DNA from: Limnephilus marmoratus | Lineage: Eukaryota; Arthropoda; Insecta; Trichoptera; Limnephilidae | Direction: 5' to 3' | Length of the DNA: 64,000 nucleotides | Assembly: GCA_917880885.1 (NCBI GenBank) | Contig: OU862916.1 | Location: forward strand, 51,930,831-51,994,830 | Shown: positions 41,158 through 52,069 of the stretch, piece by piece | Position numbering within the stretch: the stretch's first letter is position 1 | How the letters are laid out: each line of letters starts with the position of its first letter | Notes under the pieces: generated by a model | What the model saw: only the letters and a program-made list of their open reading frames with translations | The model's database searches: none | Told to the model about the DNA's origin: nothing | Program-made: the position numbers and the translations under genes

Positions 41158-43083
41158 ATGGCAACGAACAATTCACTGGCATTAATTGAAAAGTTAACCG
41201 GCCGTGAGAACTATGCAACATGGCAGTTTGCAGTGAAAACATACTTACAACACGAAGAGCTGTGGGATTGTATAACAGCCGACGCATCGGCAGTGATCGA
41301 CACAAAAAAAGACACAAAAGCAAAAACAAAAATTATTCTTCTTGTCGATCCTATTAATTATGTACACATACAAGAAGAAAGCACAGCAAAAGGAGTATGG
41401 GATAAACTGGCAGCGGCATTTGATGATTCCGGGCTGACACGCCGGGTTGGTCTGCTGCGTGATTTGTGCAATACCTCGCTCAGTGCATGTAAAAATATTG
41501 AAGAATATGTGAGCAAGATAATGTCGACAGCTCACAAGCTTCGAAATATTGGCTTCAAAGTGGACGACGAGTGGCTCGGGACTTTGCTGCTCTCCGGTCT
41601 GCCCGACTCATATCAGCCAATGATTATAGCAATTGAAAGCTCTGGCACAAAGATAAATGCAGATTCTGTTAAAGCAAAATTATTGCAAGATGTGAGAAAT
41701 TCTGAAAACAACACAACAGCCTTCGCAGTAAATAAAAAGTTTCATAACAATGACAAGAAACAAACCAAGGGTCCGAGATGTTTTACCTGTAACAAATATG
41801 GCCATAAGAGTCATGAATGTAAATCAAATCCCAAAAACAAGGTACAGAAACCTACCTCATCCTATGCTGCTGTGTTTATCGCATCGTCTTATTATGATGA
41901 TGCCTGGTACATAGACTCAGGCGCCTCAGCTCATATGACGAAGAACAAGAATCTCTTTCAAAAGAAATCAACTCCTGTAATAAAGAATATTAGAGTTGCA
42001 GACAATAAAGTGTTACCTGTGCAAAGCTCGGGAGAAGTGAGTTTAGATGTTTATGATGACAAAGGCAAAGAAAATAAGATTCTGTTTACAAATGTTCTAC
42101 ATGTCCCTGAACTAGCAACCAATCTGCTATCTGTGGGACAAATTATTCGAAATGGTGGCCAAGTAAAATTTGATAACTCCGGCTGTGTCATCTTGAACAG
42201 CAAGCATCAAATAGTAGCAACTGCAAGTATTGTTAACAACATGTACCGGCTGAACATGCCTGGAGGGCATGCTCACATGACTAATGTTGAAGAACAAGAT
42301 GCTTACCTGTGGCACCAAAGAATGGGGCATCTGAATTTTCACAGTTTAATGAAAATGGCTGAAAATACTAAACATGTAACTTTCTCAAACAAAACAGAAA
42401 ATCTGACATGTATAACCTGCAAGGAAGGTAAACAGACACGATTATCTTTTAAAAGTGAAGGAACAAGGGTTAGCAAACCCCTTGAATTGGTTCACTCTGA
42501 TATATGTGGGCCAATGGAAACCCAATCTCTTGGTGGTGCAAGATACTTTATAACTTTTCTCGATGACTACTCAAAGAAAATTTTTGTATACTTTCTCCGC
42601 AACAAATCTGAAGCTCTTGGAAAATTTAAAGAATTTAGACAAGAAGTTGAGAATCAACTGGATACTCATATAAAGATTCTTCGGACAGACAATGGCCTAG
42701 AATATGATAACAAAAATTTCTCCGATTTCCTGAAAAGTGCTGGAATCATACACCAGACAACTACACCGTACACACCAGAACAGAATGGGACTGCGGAACG
42801 CATGAATAGAACACTGGTGGAAAGAGCAAAGTGTATGCTCCTCAATGCTGAACTGCCAAAGTTATATTGGGCTGATGCAATACACACTGCCGCTTATATT
42901 ATCAATCGTTCTCCAACGAGGTCCTTGTTGTTCAAAACTCCCATGGAAATGTGGTGTGGCCTGAAACCAAATGTGAATCATATGCGTATATTTGGATGTG
43001 AGGCAATGGTTCACCTGCCTAAAGAAAAGCGCAAAAAAATGGGATCCAAAAGCACACAAGATGATCTTCATTGGATACTGTGA
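41158..43083 (+). CDS. Copia polyprotein, first part: gag, protease, integrase (frameshifted at end)
   Basis: 641 codons from ATG 41158, the first ATG after a 170-base leader. The N-terminal gag domain has LTGRENYATWQFAVKTYL. A CCHC knuckle lies at 208-221 (C208, C211, H216, C221), and the aspartic protease DSGAS at 253. An HHCC pre-integrase zinc region (WHQRMGHLN ... CITCKEGK) precedes the integrase triad D448, D511, E547 (35 residues between the last two). The last ~15 residues (from about KKMGSK) are off-frame after an A7 run. The continuing protein is encoded in the next frame at 43040-44962. Confidence 0.93.
   Translation: MATNNSLALIEKLTGRENYATWQFAVKTYLQHEELWDCITADASAVIDTKKDTKAKTKIILLVDPINYVHIQEESTAKGVWDKLAAAFDDSGLTRRVGLLRDLCNTSLSACKNIEEYVSKIMSTAHKLRNIGFKVDDEWLGTLLLSGLPDSYQPMIIAIESSGTKINADSVKAKLLQDVRNSENNTTAFAVNKKFHNNDKKQTKGPRCFTCNKYGHKSHECKSNPKNKVQKPTSSYAAVFIASSYYDDAWYIDSGASAHMTKNKNLFQKKSTPVIKNIRVADNKVLPVQSSGEVSLDVYDDKGKENKILFTNVLHVPELATNLLSVGQIIRNGGQVKFDNSGCVILNSKHQIVATASIVNNMYRLNMPGGHAHMTNVEEQDAYLWHQRMGHLNFHSLMKMAENTKHVTFSNKTENLTCITCKEGKQTRLSFKSEGTRVSKPLELVHSDICGPMETQSLGGARYFITFLDDYSKKIFVYFLRNKSEALGKFKEFRQEVENQLDTHIKILRTDNGLEYDNKNFSDFLKSAGIIHQTTTPYTPEQNGTAERMNRTLVERAKCMLLNAELPKLYWADAIHTAAYIINRSPTRSLLFKTPMEMWCGLKPNVNHMRIFGCEAMVHLPKEKRKKMGSKSTQDDLHWIL
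43033..43039 (+). other. A7 run at polyprotein frameshift
   Basis: The two reading frames exchange coherence exactly here: the family-typical sequence continues in the other frame after the run. A one-base gain in a homopolymer is the simplest cause (mutation or sequencing/assembly error). Confidence 0.8.
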
Positions 43084-44962
43084 CCACACAAAGGGTTATA
43101 GATTCATACTGCCGAATTCCAGAAAAGTAATAAAAAGTAGAGATGCTACATTTCTCGAATCTTCTGTGAAAAGAGACTTTGTTCCTGTAGAATTATCCAC
43201 GAAGAAAACTGAAATAGAAGAAGAAATTTCAAAAGATGATGATTGCGCCTCAGAAAGTTCATATGAATCTGTAAAAGGAGACAAATCCACTTCTGATAGT
43301 GAATACATACCAGATACCAGTATGGAATCACCTGAAGTAAGAAGTGTGACGTTGAGACCTAGAAACAAATGCTTAAACTTACCTGAAGAAAGTACTTACC
43401 TGTGTTCTTTTACACCTGAAGTTCCGGAAACATATAAAGAAGCAATTGGTTCAGAAAATAAAGAAAAATGGATAAAATCAATTGATGAAGAACTAGATGC
43501 ACATAAGAAGAATGAAACCTGGATATTGATAGAAAAACCTCCAAATGCCAAAGTGATAGGATGCAAATGGGTGTTCCGAATAAAGGAGGAGTCAACGGGT
43601 CCACGGTTTAAGGCACGACTTTGTGCAAAAGGATTTGCACAAACAGCAGGTATCGACTACACCGAAACCTTTGCACCAACTGTAAGGTATGATTCGATAC
43701 GTTTACTATTATCCATGGCTGTCCAGTATAACCTTAAAATCATCCAGCTTGACATCAAAACCGCATTCTTATACGGTGAGCTTGAAGAGACTATATTTAT
43801 GACTCCACCTGAAGGTCTGCCTAGTGAAGGCAATGTGGTATGTAAGCTCAACAAGTCTCTGTATGGCTTAAAGCAATCTCCCCGTTGCTGGAATAAGAAG
43901 TTTGACTCGATTTTAAAGAAATTTGGTTTTGTCAACAGCAAAGCTGATATGTGTGTTTATGTTGGTCAAGTCAACAATAAGAAATGCTACCTTTGCCTGT
44001 ATGTTGATGACGGCTTGTTATTTTCTGAAGATGAATCGGTACTAAAAGAAATAACTAATGACCTAAAAACTGTATTTGATGTAAAAATAGTGAATTCAGT
44101 GAGTAATTTTGTAGGAATGCAAATCGAGAAAATCGGCAATGGTATTTTCATACATCAAACTAAATATGTGGAACAAATATTGAACAGGTTTAACATGACC
44201 GATGCCAGCCCCAACAGTGTTCCTGTGGACCCTCATGTGAAGTTACAAAAAGGAGATGGAGATCCAGAAAAGAACACTCCTTACAGAGAAGCTGTGGGTT
44301 CCCTAATGCACCTAGTTACAGTGAGTCGACCTGAAATTATGTTTGCTGTGAGCCTGGTGAGCCGGTTTTTAAACTGTTACAATAAAACACACTGGAATGC
44401 CGTGATGAAAATCCTCAAATATCTGAAAGACACAAAAGAGTATGGACTGTATTACTCATCCACATCACAGCCACCAGTAGTGACTGGTTATAGTGATGCT
44501 GACTACGCCAATGATCCAGATACAAGGCGTTCAATCACGGGCTATGTCTTCATCAAAAATGGAGCAGCTGTAACATGGTCTAGCCAACGACAACAAACAG
44601 TCGCCCTGTCAACAACAGAAGCGGAATTTATGGCAGCCTGTGCCGCAACCAAAGAGGCTATGTGGATAAAACAGTTGTTATGTGATATTGGTGAATATAA
44701 ACAAGACACAATGTGCTTACATTTAGACAATCAAAGTGCGATCAGTGTTATCAAAAATATAAACTTCCATAAACGCTGTAAACATATCGACATCAAGTAT
44801 CACTTTGTTAAAGAAAAATATTATCAAAAAATTATTGATCTAAAATTTGTAAGTAGTGATAATCAATATGCAGATATATTTACCAAAGCATTGCCAAAGG
44901 ATAAATTTCAATTTTTAAGATCTAAACTTGGAATGCACAATTACAGCTCTACAAGTACATAA
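43040..44962 (+). pseudogene. Copia polyprotein, second part: reverse transcriptase and RNase H
   Basis: Open from before the shift to TAA at 44962. It begins with the family-typical KMIFIGYCDHTKGYRFI, followed by an acidic linker. Then come RT motifs KWVFRIKEE, RFKARLCAKGF, FAPTVRYDSIR, QLDIKTAFLYG and the catalytic YVDD encoded at 44000-44011. RNase H follows with GYSDADYANDPDTRRSITG, ALSTTEAEFMAA and KHIDIKYHFVKE. No further defect is seen. It lacks its own start, so it is made only if the frame is restored, for example by ribosomal slippage; in strict terms this copy is broken. Confidence 0.9.
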
Positions 44963-45061
44963 AAGTAATATGTAAAAATTATTTCGAAAGTTGTATGTCT
45001 TATTTCAAAGGGTAATTAATACCCAGTTAATTAAGATTTTTTAAATATAAGAAGGCTTAAA

Positions 45062-45072
45062 TTTAGAGGGAG
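45062..45072 (+). other. Polypurine tract
   Basis: Purine-rich AGAGGGAG immediately before the 3' LTR. Confidence 0.75.
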
Positions 45073-45259
45073 TGTTGGATTTAAATTTCCCGCCCTTTTG
45101 CAGTCAACTCTAACTTGACTTTTGTTGTGATTAAAATATATGTGTAACAATATTCTCTCTGTTTTTTTTTTGCAAAGCGAGTGTAATGCGAGTGTACCTC
45201 TTATCAGTAAATAAAACCAAATTAAATAATATAAGAGTTTATTTCTGTTTAAATCATTA
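45073..45259 (+). repeat. 3' LTR of copia element
   Basis: 187 bp, identical to the 5' LTR by direct reading. Confidence 0.93.
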
Positions 45260-45566
45260 TGTTTTTCTGGACAGTAATTCACGACAATGTTGTAACAAAC
45301 TAATACAAAAACTTTGAAATATCATTTACAGGAAATTACAGGACTTATTTCGTGCAGTTTCCGATACCTACAAATTAGCATTTTGCGCCCATTTTTTCGG
45401 TTTTCCGGAAAAAAGCTTTTGTCTGCTATTTTTACAACGGAATAGCCTCCTTCACAAATTGCAGCTGCTTATTTATTTCTATTTGCGTACAAACAGTGGG
45501 TAAACAAATTTAGCTAAACTTCTTATCAAGTCGGTTCCTTATTGCTGAGTTTCGTGACCTTAGAAA

Positions 45567-45896
45567 TTGTAAGAAGTAGCCTTGGCTCATTGGAAGGAGT
45601 CTTGGCTCATTGGACGAAGGAGCCTTGGCTCATTGGAAGAATGAGCCTTAGCCCATTGTAAGAAGTAGCCTTGGCTCATTGGAAGGAGTCTTGGCTCATT
45701 GGTGGAAGGAGCCTTGGCTCATTGTAAGAAGTAGTCTTGGCTCATTAGAATGAGTCTTGGCTCATTGAAAGAAGGAGCCTTTGCTCATTGGACGAAGGAG
45801 CGTTCGCTCATTGGACGAAGGAGTCTTGGTTCATTGGAAGAAGAAGCCTTGGCTCATTGGAAGAAGGGGTCTTGGCTCATTGGAAGAAGGAGCCCT
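45567..45896 (+). repeat. Minisatellite, GGCTCATTGG core
   Basis: Some fourteen units, mostly of 21-28 bp, of the form GAAGGAGCCTTGGCTCATTG with variable spacing. The frame WFIGRRSLGSLEEGVLAHW across it is a repeat artefact. It runs directly into a family-2 SINE. Confidence 0.88.
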
Positions 45897-45897
45897 G

Positions 45898-46203
45898 GCT
45901 ACTGGGTAGAAATCTGAAGGTCAGTGTGTCCAGGAATGTCAGACGTTTGAATCCATCCTCTCAACTGCCGTGAAAGGCGATGGTCCGTCTGGAGAAGTCA
46001 AAAGACCTCCTTCAATCAGTTTCACTCGATTCGCTTCACCGTGCAGATGCACTCGCAGCCAAGACTTTGAAAAACCCCACCCCATAAACCCGGCACCCCT
46101 GCTATGTCACCAAACGTAGAAAATCACCTGGGATGACCTACGGCAGATGTGTTAGTTACCCAATAAATGGTTCCTGTGGCAGCGGTACCCATTTCCGCCT
46201 CCC
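45898..46203 (-). mobile_element. Hairpin SINE (family 2), long form without hairpin end
   Basis: From GGGTAGAAATCTGAAGGTCA through the long-form middle (GTGCAGATGCACTCGCAGCC) and CACCCCATAAACCCGGCACC to GGCAGCGGTACCCATTTCCG CCTCCC. Truncated where the minisatellite begins. Confidence 0.75.
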
Positions 46204-46334
46204 AAAATGTGAATGTATAAAAGGTCTGGTTATGTTCAAAATTTTGTGACGAGGATTGTGGAATAAGCTTGGAAAAGTAGTTGGTGTAACAATATTTTTT
46301 AGTCTGATCGAATTGGGACAGAGAACAAGGAATT

Positions 46335-46375
46335 CATTTATTTATTTAACGCCCAGAGGGCTTTTACATGATTGG
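46335..46375 (-). mobile_element. Reversed 3' tail of the Jockey-like LINE family
   Basis: The minus strand reads TGTAAAAGCCCTCTGGGCGT then TAAATAAATAAA. This matches the tail at 48115-48145 (GTAAAAGCCCAATGGGCGTT). Only the last part of the LINE remains here. Confidence 0.65.
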
Positions 46376-46664
46376 TAGTGAAATTAAATCATGACAGATA
46401 ATTTTGAAATAAATTAAAAAATAATGAAAATAAAATTAGATAAAAAAAAGTCCGCTGCTCTCCACGCAGGAATAGGAGAAACGTATTAACTAATCACCTA
46501 CCGCTATAACAACTCCGCGAAGAAGCACCCAACAAAAATATTTTTTTTTTTTTAGTTTTAGTAAAATCACAATTATTACAGTTAATTCCACTGCGATTGC
46601 TCGAGGTATTTATCACCAAACGACCTGCCAGATACAAGTTCCTACTAAAAAACGACATTATATA

Positions 46665-47783
46665 CGATATACTGATTTTTCCAAAGCCTTTGACAAAGTA
46701 AGGCGACATATCCTTGTACAAAAATTAAGTATGTTGGGCATTAAGGGTAATCTATTAAGTTGGATTGATAGTTATCTTAGTAAAAGAGAGCTATGTGTGA
46801 AAATAAAATCTGTGGAATCTTACGTTTTCGAAGCCACAAGTGGGGTTCCTCAGGGGTCTCACCTGGGACCAATTCTTTTTTTGTTATTCATTAATGATAT
46901 TGTTAGTATATTTAAAGATGTGGAAGTTCTTCTCTTCGCAGATGACTTGAAAATATATAAAACAATCCGTAGTTTAGACGATTGTTATACTTTGCAACTT
47001 AATTTAAATAAACTATATCGTTGGTGCATCATCAACTCTCTGTTTCTTAATATTAAAAAATGTCAGGTCATTCGTTTTTGTAAAATACGAAATCATATAA
47101 TTTATGTATATTCGCTAAATAACGTAAAATTGACAGCTGTCACTCAAATCAGGGACTTGGGTGTTATATTTGATGAACAGTTAACATTCAATCCGCATGT
47201 AAATGAAATCACAAATAAAGCCTTAAAAATGCTTGGTTTTATATGTAGAACCGCATGCGACTTCAAGTCATTAGAATGTTTGAAAACACTGTACACATCT
47301 TTAGTAAGAAGTCAAGTGGAGTATAATTCGCCTATTTGGTCCCCCTTTTATAATATACACTCAAACAATATTGAAAGGGTACAACACAAATTTCTACGAT
47401 TTATTAACTTTAAACTAAATATTCCAATCCAAAATATAAATTATATCCAGCTGATGCACCGACTAAATTTGATCACGCTGTCAGATAGGCGAATTATCTC
47501 CGACCTTGTTCTACTAAATAAAATTATTAATTATAGAATCGACAGCCCTGAAATTCTGGCCACAATAAAATTATTTGTACCTTCCAAAAATACGAGACAA
47601 AATTCCACGTTTTTCTGTGACAATTTCAAAACAAATTATCAAGCGCACATATCCCTAAATCGAATACAAAATTTTGGTAATAAATTTGGTAATGTTGTTG
47701 ATATATTTAGAGATTCCGTAGCAGTGATTAAACGAAATCTACATAAACACTTTGCTGAAATGTATGACTTCACCATTCCATAG
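46665..47783 (+). CDS. Jockey-like LINE reverse transcriptase, partial
   Basis: Uninterrupted for over 370 codons. It opens with YTDFSKAFDKVRRHILVQKL (RT palm motif A region), then SGVPQGSHLGPILFLLFIND, and catalytic FADD encoded near 46935-46946. Then IRDLGVIFDEQLTFNPHV, LYTSLVRSQVEYNSPIWSP and ERVQHKFLRFIN, the typical thumb and C-terminal layout of Jockey/CR1-type ORF2. The ATG at 46731 is internal, not a start. The endonuclease half is missing, so the copy is dead on its own, but the clean frame indicates a recent arrival. Two older minus-strand relics of the same type lie at 2212-3079. Confidence 0.87.
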   Translation, partial: RYTDFSKAFDKVRRHILVQKLSMLGIKGNLLSWIDSYLSKRELCVKIKSVESYVFEATSGVPQGSHLGPILFLLFINDIVSIFKDVEVLLFADDLKIYKTIRSLDDCYTLQLNLNKLYRWCIINSLFLNIKKCQVIRFCKIRNHIIYVYSLNNVKLTAVTQIRDLGVIFDEQLTFNPHVNEITNKALKMLGFICRTACDFKSLECLKTLYTSLVRSQVEYNSPIWSPFYNIHSNNIERVQHKFLRFINFKLNIPIQNINYIQLMHRLNLITLSDRRIISDLVLLNKIINYRIDSPEILATIKLFVPSKNTRQNSTFFCDNFKTNYQAHISLNRIQNFGNKFGNVVDIFRDSVAVIKRNLHKHFAEMYDFTIP

Positions 47784-48131
47784 CGAAAAACCCTTTTTAG
47801 CTTCTATCTATTTCACTCTTTTCTTTTAGACTTTTTAACTTTAATATATATATGTAACTTTACAAATTAATATTGTAATTTAATTTATATTTCGATTATG
47901 CTTAAGTCCCTACTAATGCTGATTAATTTCAATCCCGTTATTTTTGTTTGTAAGTACAAAAAAAAAAAAAAAACTGTTCTCCATAATGGTATTCTATATT
48001 ATATGTAAAACATCTATGTAGGTACTACACATATAATAATTATTTTATTCATATATGTACTTAAACTTTTATATGCCATATAGTTAATGTAATAATACTT
48101 ATAACAATGTATGTAAAAGCCCAATGGGCGT

Positions 48132-48132
<1 letters not shown>

Positions 48133-48174
<42 letters not shown>
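48133..48174 (+). repeat. (TAAA)n LINE tail
   Basis: About ten AAAT/TAAA units ending the LINE. Confidence 0.92.
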
Positions 48175-48175
<1 letters not shown>

Positions 48176-48179
48176 CAAT

Positions 48180-49030
48180 ACTAATAAACTGCTTCCATTA
48201 CAGTCCAATTTCTTGAAATTAAACAACCTTATTGCAAAATGTTCCACATTGAAAACAGTTTCAAACCAAGTTAAGAAGAAAACTAGAAGTGCCTTCCATA
48301 CTAATTTGAATGAAAACAATTGTTCTATTAATTTAGTACGCGCCTTATTGCTTATTGCAGATCTCCATCCCATTTTTTAAATTTCGTAAACACAGTTTTG
48401 TATTGGAAATTTTTAGCCAAATATTTGAATCACGAAACACATCCACATGGCATGTCCTGTGTACTTTATTCGACGCAACTGGTAGTGTTGGTTGCGGAAA
48501 GGTAGAAACTGGATAAATGTTATGATATCCAGGTAGGAATCTACCATATTCTCATTTAAAGTCCAAGCTTTTTTCCGTTCGTTATTGAAGAAAATACCGC
48601 TGAGCTAACAATAATTAGACAGGAACCTATTATCTCTTGCTCTTTAATTACGTTACCTTGAACGTTTTCAAGGTTTCCACATTTATTGGTAACGTATAAC
48701 GGGAATACATGCTGCTTGAACTGAGGTAATTCTTGGTAGAACTCGAGCGTATCCTCCGAGGAATAAAGCCACAAGTTTCAAGTCCTCGCCTTATTGCGTA
48801 GACCACTGACGAGATAAAGCGAAGGAAGTGTGTTAGATACGAGTGCGCGTGCCCGAAGCAGCAATTTTCCCCCTATCTTTCATGAAATTCATCAGTGATC
48901 CATGTCCCGACTCTTTACGACAGTTTATCCTCCAATAGATGAAACCCCGGGCAGTTGTTCCCTAGGAGAGTTGATCCCTCGGACACTTGATATTTCGGAC
49001 ACTTGATTCCTCGGACACTTATGTTCATTG
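48180..49030. other. No gene seen
   Basis: The open frames on the minus strand have no recognisable content or splice support. Confidence 0.35.
48950..49030 (+). repeat. Short degenerate tandem (CGGACACTTGAT)
   Basis: Two to three units of TTGAT.CCTCGGACACTTGA and variants. A similar pattern of GGGATCAACTGTC-type words, in part the opposite sense, recurs at 49370-49450. Confidence 0.5.
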
Positions 49031-49112
49031 ACATTGATTCCACACAGCAGTCCTTGAGGAAAATAATTTTCCTGATGGCCTATGTCATCTTTGGGGATGC
49101 TGTGTTTATTAT
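49031..49112 (-). mobile_element. Hairpin SINE (family 2), 3' end scrap
   Basis: TCCACACAGCAGTCCTTGAGG, then the decayed hairpin, and ATGTCATCTTTGGGGATGCT. Confidence 0.65.
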
Positions 49113-49114
49113 AT

Positions 49115-49570
49115 CTAGACTTGATCACCCAAGGGATTATTTCAGTGTTCTGTTGTACTTCCTCCCTGGTGAGCATAGATTCTCAACCTTGTTTTGCCCA
49201 CCGCCCACTTAAAGAATATTTTTTTCTAGCGCCCCTTTTCTGGGGTGGGGGGGGCTCAACTGTCATGGATTATTCCTTGGTTATATGCCACCGAATAACA
49301 AATGACGACATGGAAAAAAATTTAAAAATCGTTTCGTGGTACCAAGTGTCCAAGGGACCAACGGACAGAGGGATGAACTGACAGAGGGATAAACTGTTGG
49401 GGATCAACTGTCTGGGGATAAAATGTCGAGAAACAAACTATTAAGGGATCAAGCGTTATGGAATCAAATTGATCAAACATTAGGCTCGAGTCCTATGAGT
49501 CGAATCGTGTTATGTAAATTGGCAACAGACTTTTTTTCAAAATGTAACAGATCACGCTTCTAGAGATTAT
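49115..49570. other. No gene seen
   Basis: A G-run (GGGGTGGGGGGGGC) lies near 49240; otherwise ordinary sequence. Confidence 0.35.
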
Positions 49571-49579
49571 AAATTGTTC

Positions 49580-49624
49580 AGTGGCGTGGATCTACCTATA
49601 TACGTAGATCTACCTTCCGCCACG
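49580..49624. repeat. Small inverted repeat
   Basis: GTGGCGTGGATCTACC and GTAGATCTACC..CGCCAC pair imperfectly around TATATAC. Confidence 0.6.
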
Positions 49625-49629
49625 CTTAC

Positions 49630-50520
49630 GCTTCTGCTTTATTACAAATTCATATCTCTTGTTGGGTAAACAAACAAGGAATAACAAACTTCTTGAAGCC
49701 CTTCATCGCTCTTCACGAAAATACAGTCACGTCCAATAAAACACCACTACGACGACCTTCGCGGCAGCATCGTAAATCCTGGACTCTGGACCCAGGCGTA
49801 AGTTTTTAAAAGGACAGCGTGGACAAATTATGTGTTACATTAATATTGATAAGCAACATAAAAAATGACACCACGTAAGCAAAATAAAAAAATAAAAGCG
49901 GTCAATGTACGAATGATGTTGATTCCTTTTTAAGAAATGCTGGAACTCTCCTGTGCCAAAATGATTGTCACGTGGTTTGACTTATCAACACGATACTGAT
50001 GCCAACCTCAACAAGTCTTCACAAATACAAACGTGTGGATAGAGTGTTTTGCTTGGTTTGCGTAAGTTGGCAAGCGCTTGAAGCCGATCCGATTGAGTGT
50101 CGGTTTTCTATCACAAATCAAAGGGAATTTGCCGCAAGCGCTTGCGACGCGTCTGCACGTTTGTGCGCACTCAGTTTTATCTGTGCAATGGTAGCGAAAT
50201 GTTATGGCCGATGCAACAACCTCGATGTCCGTCACGCTTGCCTCTTCAGAATAAACTAATGCACTCGCAAGCGTGCGGATGGTGACGTTTGAATTCCAAA
50301 ATCAAGCCAAACGTTTGTAGGGATTTGGAGTTTGCGGTAAGTGCCAAGCGTGAGGACGCGGCATCAGATTTTGTGTTATGGCATGTCTATTTTTTCTTAC
50401 CCCTAATTTTCTGTGTACAAATGGATTCATCCGAATGGCTACCCTGTGTGCGCAGCTTAACAAAGAGATTTTTATGTCACTTAGAAGTGACTCTTTTTAT
50501 GTGTGAATTTGGCACATGAC
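49630..50520. other. GC-richer block with AAGCGCTTG words; no gene recognised
   Basis: A 14-bp palindrome CGCAAGCGCTTGCG at 50133-50146. AAGCGCTTG occurs again near 50072, and GCAAGCGTG or CCAAGCGTG near 50265 and 50345. Repeated short words of this kind are common inside DNA-transposon ends, but no terminal repeats were found. Confidence 0.35.
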
Positions 50521-50523
50521 TCT

Positions 50524-50745
50524 CAACCGTTCTCGACTGTTCAGTTGGGGTAAGTTGCAGGGCTGAAGGAGAGGTGAAGGAAATGATATGGGGCAGAGGA
50601 AGGTCAAGAAATAGGCTATCCTTACGCGGTTACCAAACACGGCCAAAGCCATATCAAGCGACATTTCGATTCTGGATGGTATTTTATCAGGGAGATACTG
50701 AGAGTATCCACCACTTAAGGGAACATGTTACAGTTACAAATTATA
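50524..50745 (-). mobile_element. tRNA-derived SINE (family 1), body only
   Basis: The reverse complement contains GCTTGATATGGCTTTGGCC and GTGTTTGGTAACCGCG, matching the bodies at 200-300 and 53900-53960. The tRNA head is missing. Confidence 0.65.
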
Positions 50746-50749
50746 AAAG

Positions 50750-51780
50750 GTAAAATATGGTTGAAATTCATTGCTAATTTTTGACCATCCTTTATTTTAA
50801 GTTTAAGAACTCAAATCCCCCTTGCTTTTATTGGCATTTTATCTCCGTTTATGCAGCATTAAGATGGTGTAACCAGACTCGAAAGCTTTGACATGATTTT
50901 TCGAGGGAAGTTTTTTTTTCAGATTTTGCTGATTTGCCGTTTAGCACAAAATAATGCATATCAAAAATTTAAAACTAACTGACATTTTGCAAGTATTTTT
51001 ACTAAATTTACTAGACTAATTCTCTTTCAGTATCTTACGTTATGTTTTATATATATTTTCCTTATTTCTCCAAAATGTTCCAAAAAATAATGAAAAAATA
51101 TGCACCACACAGAGAACCCATTTTTTTCTTTCGAACTGAACATTTTAGTTCAAGATGGATGCCGAAATTACGCATTTTAAATGAGTTAAATTATTCATTT
51201 TATTAGAATTAAAAAAAATTCCGTTCACGAGCACCGTCGTTAGATGAAATTAGAATTCAGATTCGCTGGTAATAAGGCCTTAAACGTTACTGTACATCGC
51301 CAGTCAAATAAAGCACAATTTCGCCAAGTTAATATTTCACACAACTTTAGGAACCAGATATCCGAGTGAAATAATCTTTATCCAACTTTTGTTTACACTT
51401 TAACGTTTAAACTTCTCCGAATAAAATTTTCGAAGGAGTGTTCAGAACAAAGTTGTGAAAACATAAATTAATCAAGCAGGGAAATCAGAATGCCTCTCTG
51501 ATTTCCAACATACTTCACGACTTACCGTGCAAATAGTTTTGACGCAGAATGTCTTGACTTTTCAACAATAATGTTCTGTAATCTGGAAACACCAACACTT
51601 TTTGAATTTTTTATTTGACACACCGGTTGTCTGAATTATTACTTAAATGTATTAAAGTTTAAATTCCAAGTTTATTGTTTTGAAGTGTGAAGGGATAATG
51701 ATGTAATAACGTGCATTGAATTTATTAGAACCCTGCAAGATAAAAAAATTATATTTCTCACAAGGTCAACTTAAAAATAC
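50750..51780. other. No gene seen
   Basis: AT-rich; nothing recognised on either strand. Confidence 0.4.
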
Positions 51781-51781
51781 T

Positions 51782-52065
51782 TGGAGCAGGTGGATAAGTT
51801 TGTCTATTTGGGAAGTATGTTTACGAGAGATGGAAGGCTGATAAAGATATTGAAAGAAGGGTAAATGCGGGTAACTCCGTTAATGGAGACTGAACGCCGT
51901 TGGATTCAACAAAAAACTGTCCTAAGTGAAGCTACCCGTCCATAACGAAGTGCTGGTACCTATCCTGGTGTATGGCAGTGAGGTATGGAACTGGTAGAGA
52001 AAAGATAAAAGTAGACTGAATGCTGAAGAAATGAGATCCCTTGAGTCGGGCCATGTCATAATAGA
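51782..52065 (+). pseudogene. LINE relic: RT C-terminal region
   Basis: Broken frames give VDKFVYLGSMFTRDGR, DIERRVNAGNSVNG and, after a shift, LVYGSEVW. These are the ordered words of the region after the RT palm in RTE/R1-like elements (compare VYLGTMVTN and MYGSECW at 17.98-18.17 kb). Confidence 0.7.
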
Positions 52066-52069
52066 ATAT

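Larger units (their letters stand above)
40803..45259 (+). mobile_element. Ty1/copia LTR retrotransposon, 4.46 kb
   Basis: Identical 187-bp LTRs (TGTTGGATTT..AAATCATTA) flank a single gag-pol unit in copia order: gag, protease, integrase, RT, RNase H. The PBS GGTTATGGGCCCAG follows the left LTR. The LTR identity shows a very recent insertion. One frameshift at 43033-43039 interrupts the polyprotein. No convincing target duplication was found. Confidence 0.95.
46664..48175 (+). mobile_element. 5'-truncated Jockey-like LINE with TAAA tail
   Basis: It consists of an RT frame, a roughly 340-bp AT-rich 3' UTR, a small hairpin AAGCCCAATGGGCGTT and a (TAAA)10 tail. Truncation falls inside the RT domain. 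Confidence 0.82.

Noticed and set aside
45788..45973. Repeat protein from the GGCTCATTGG array
   Set aside because: The minisatellite unit length varies and the frame breaks; coding is incidental.
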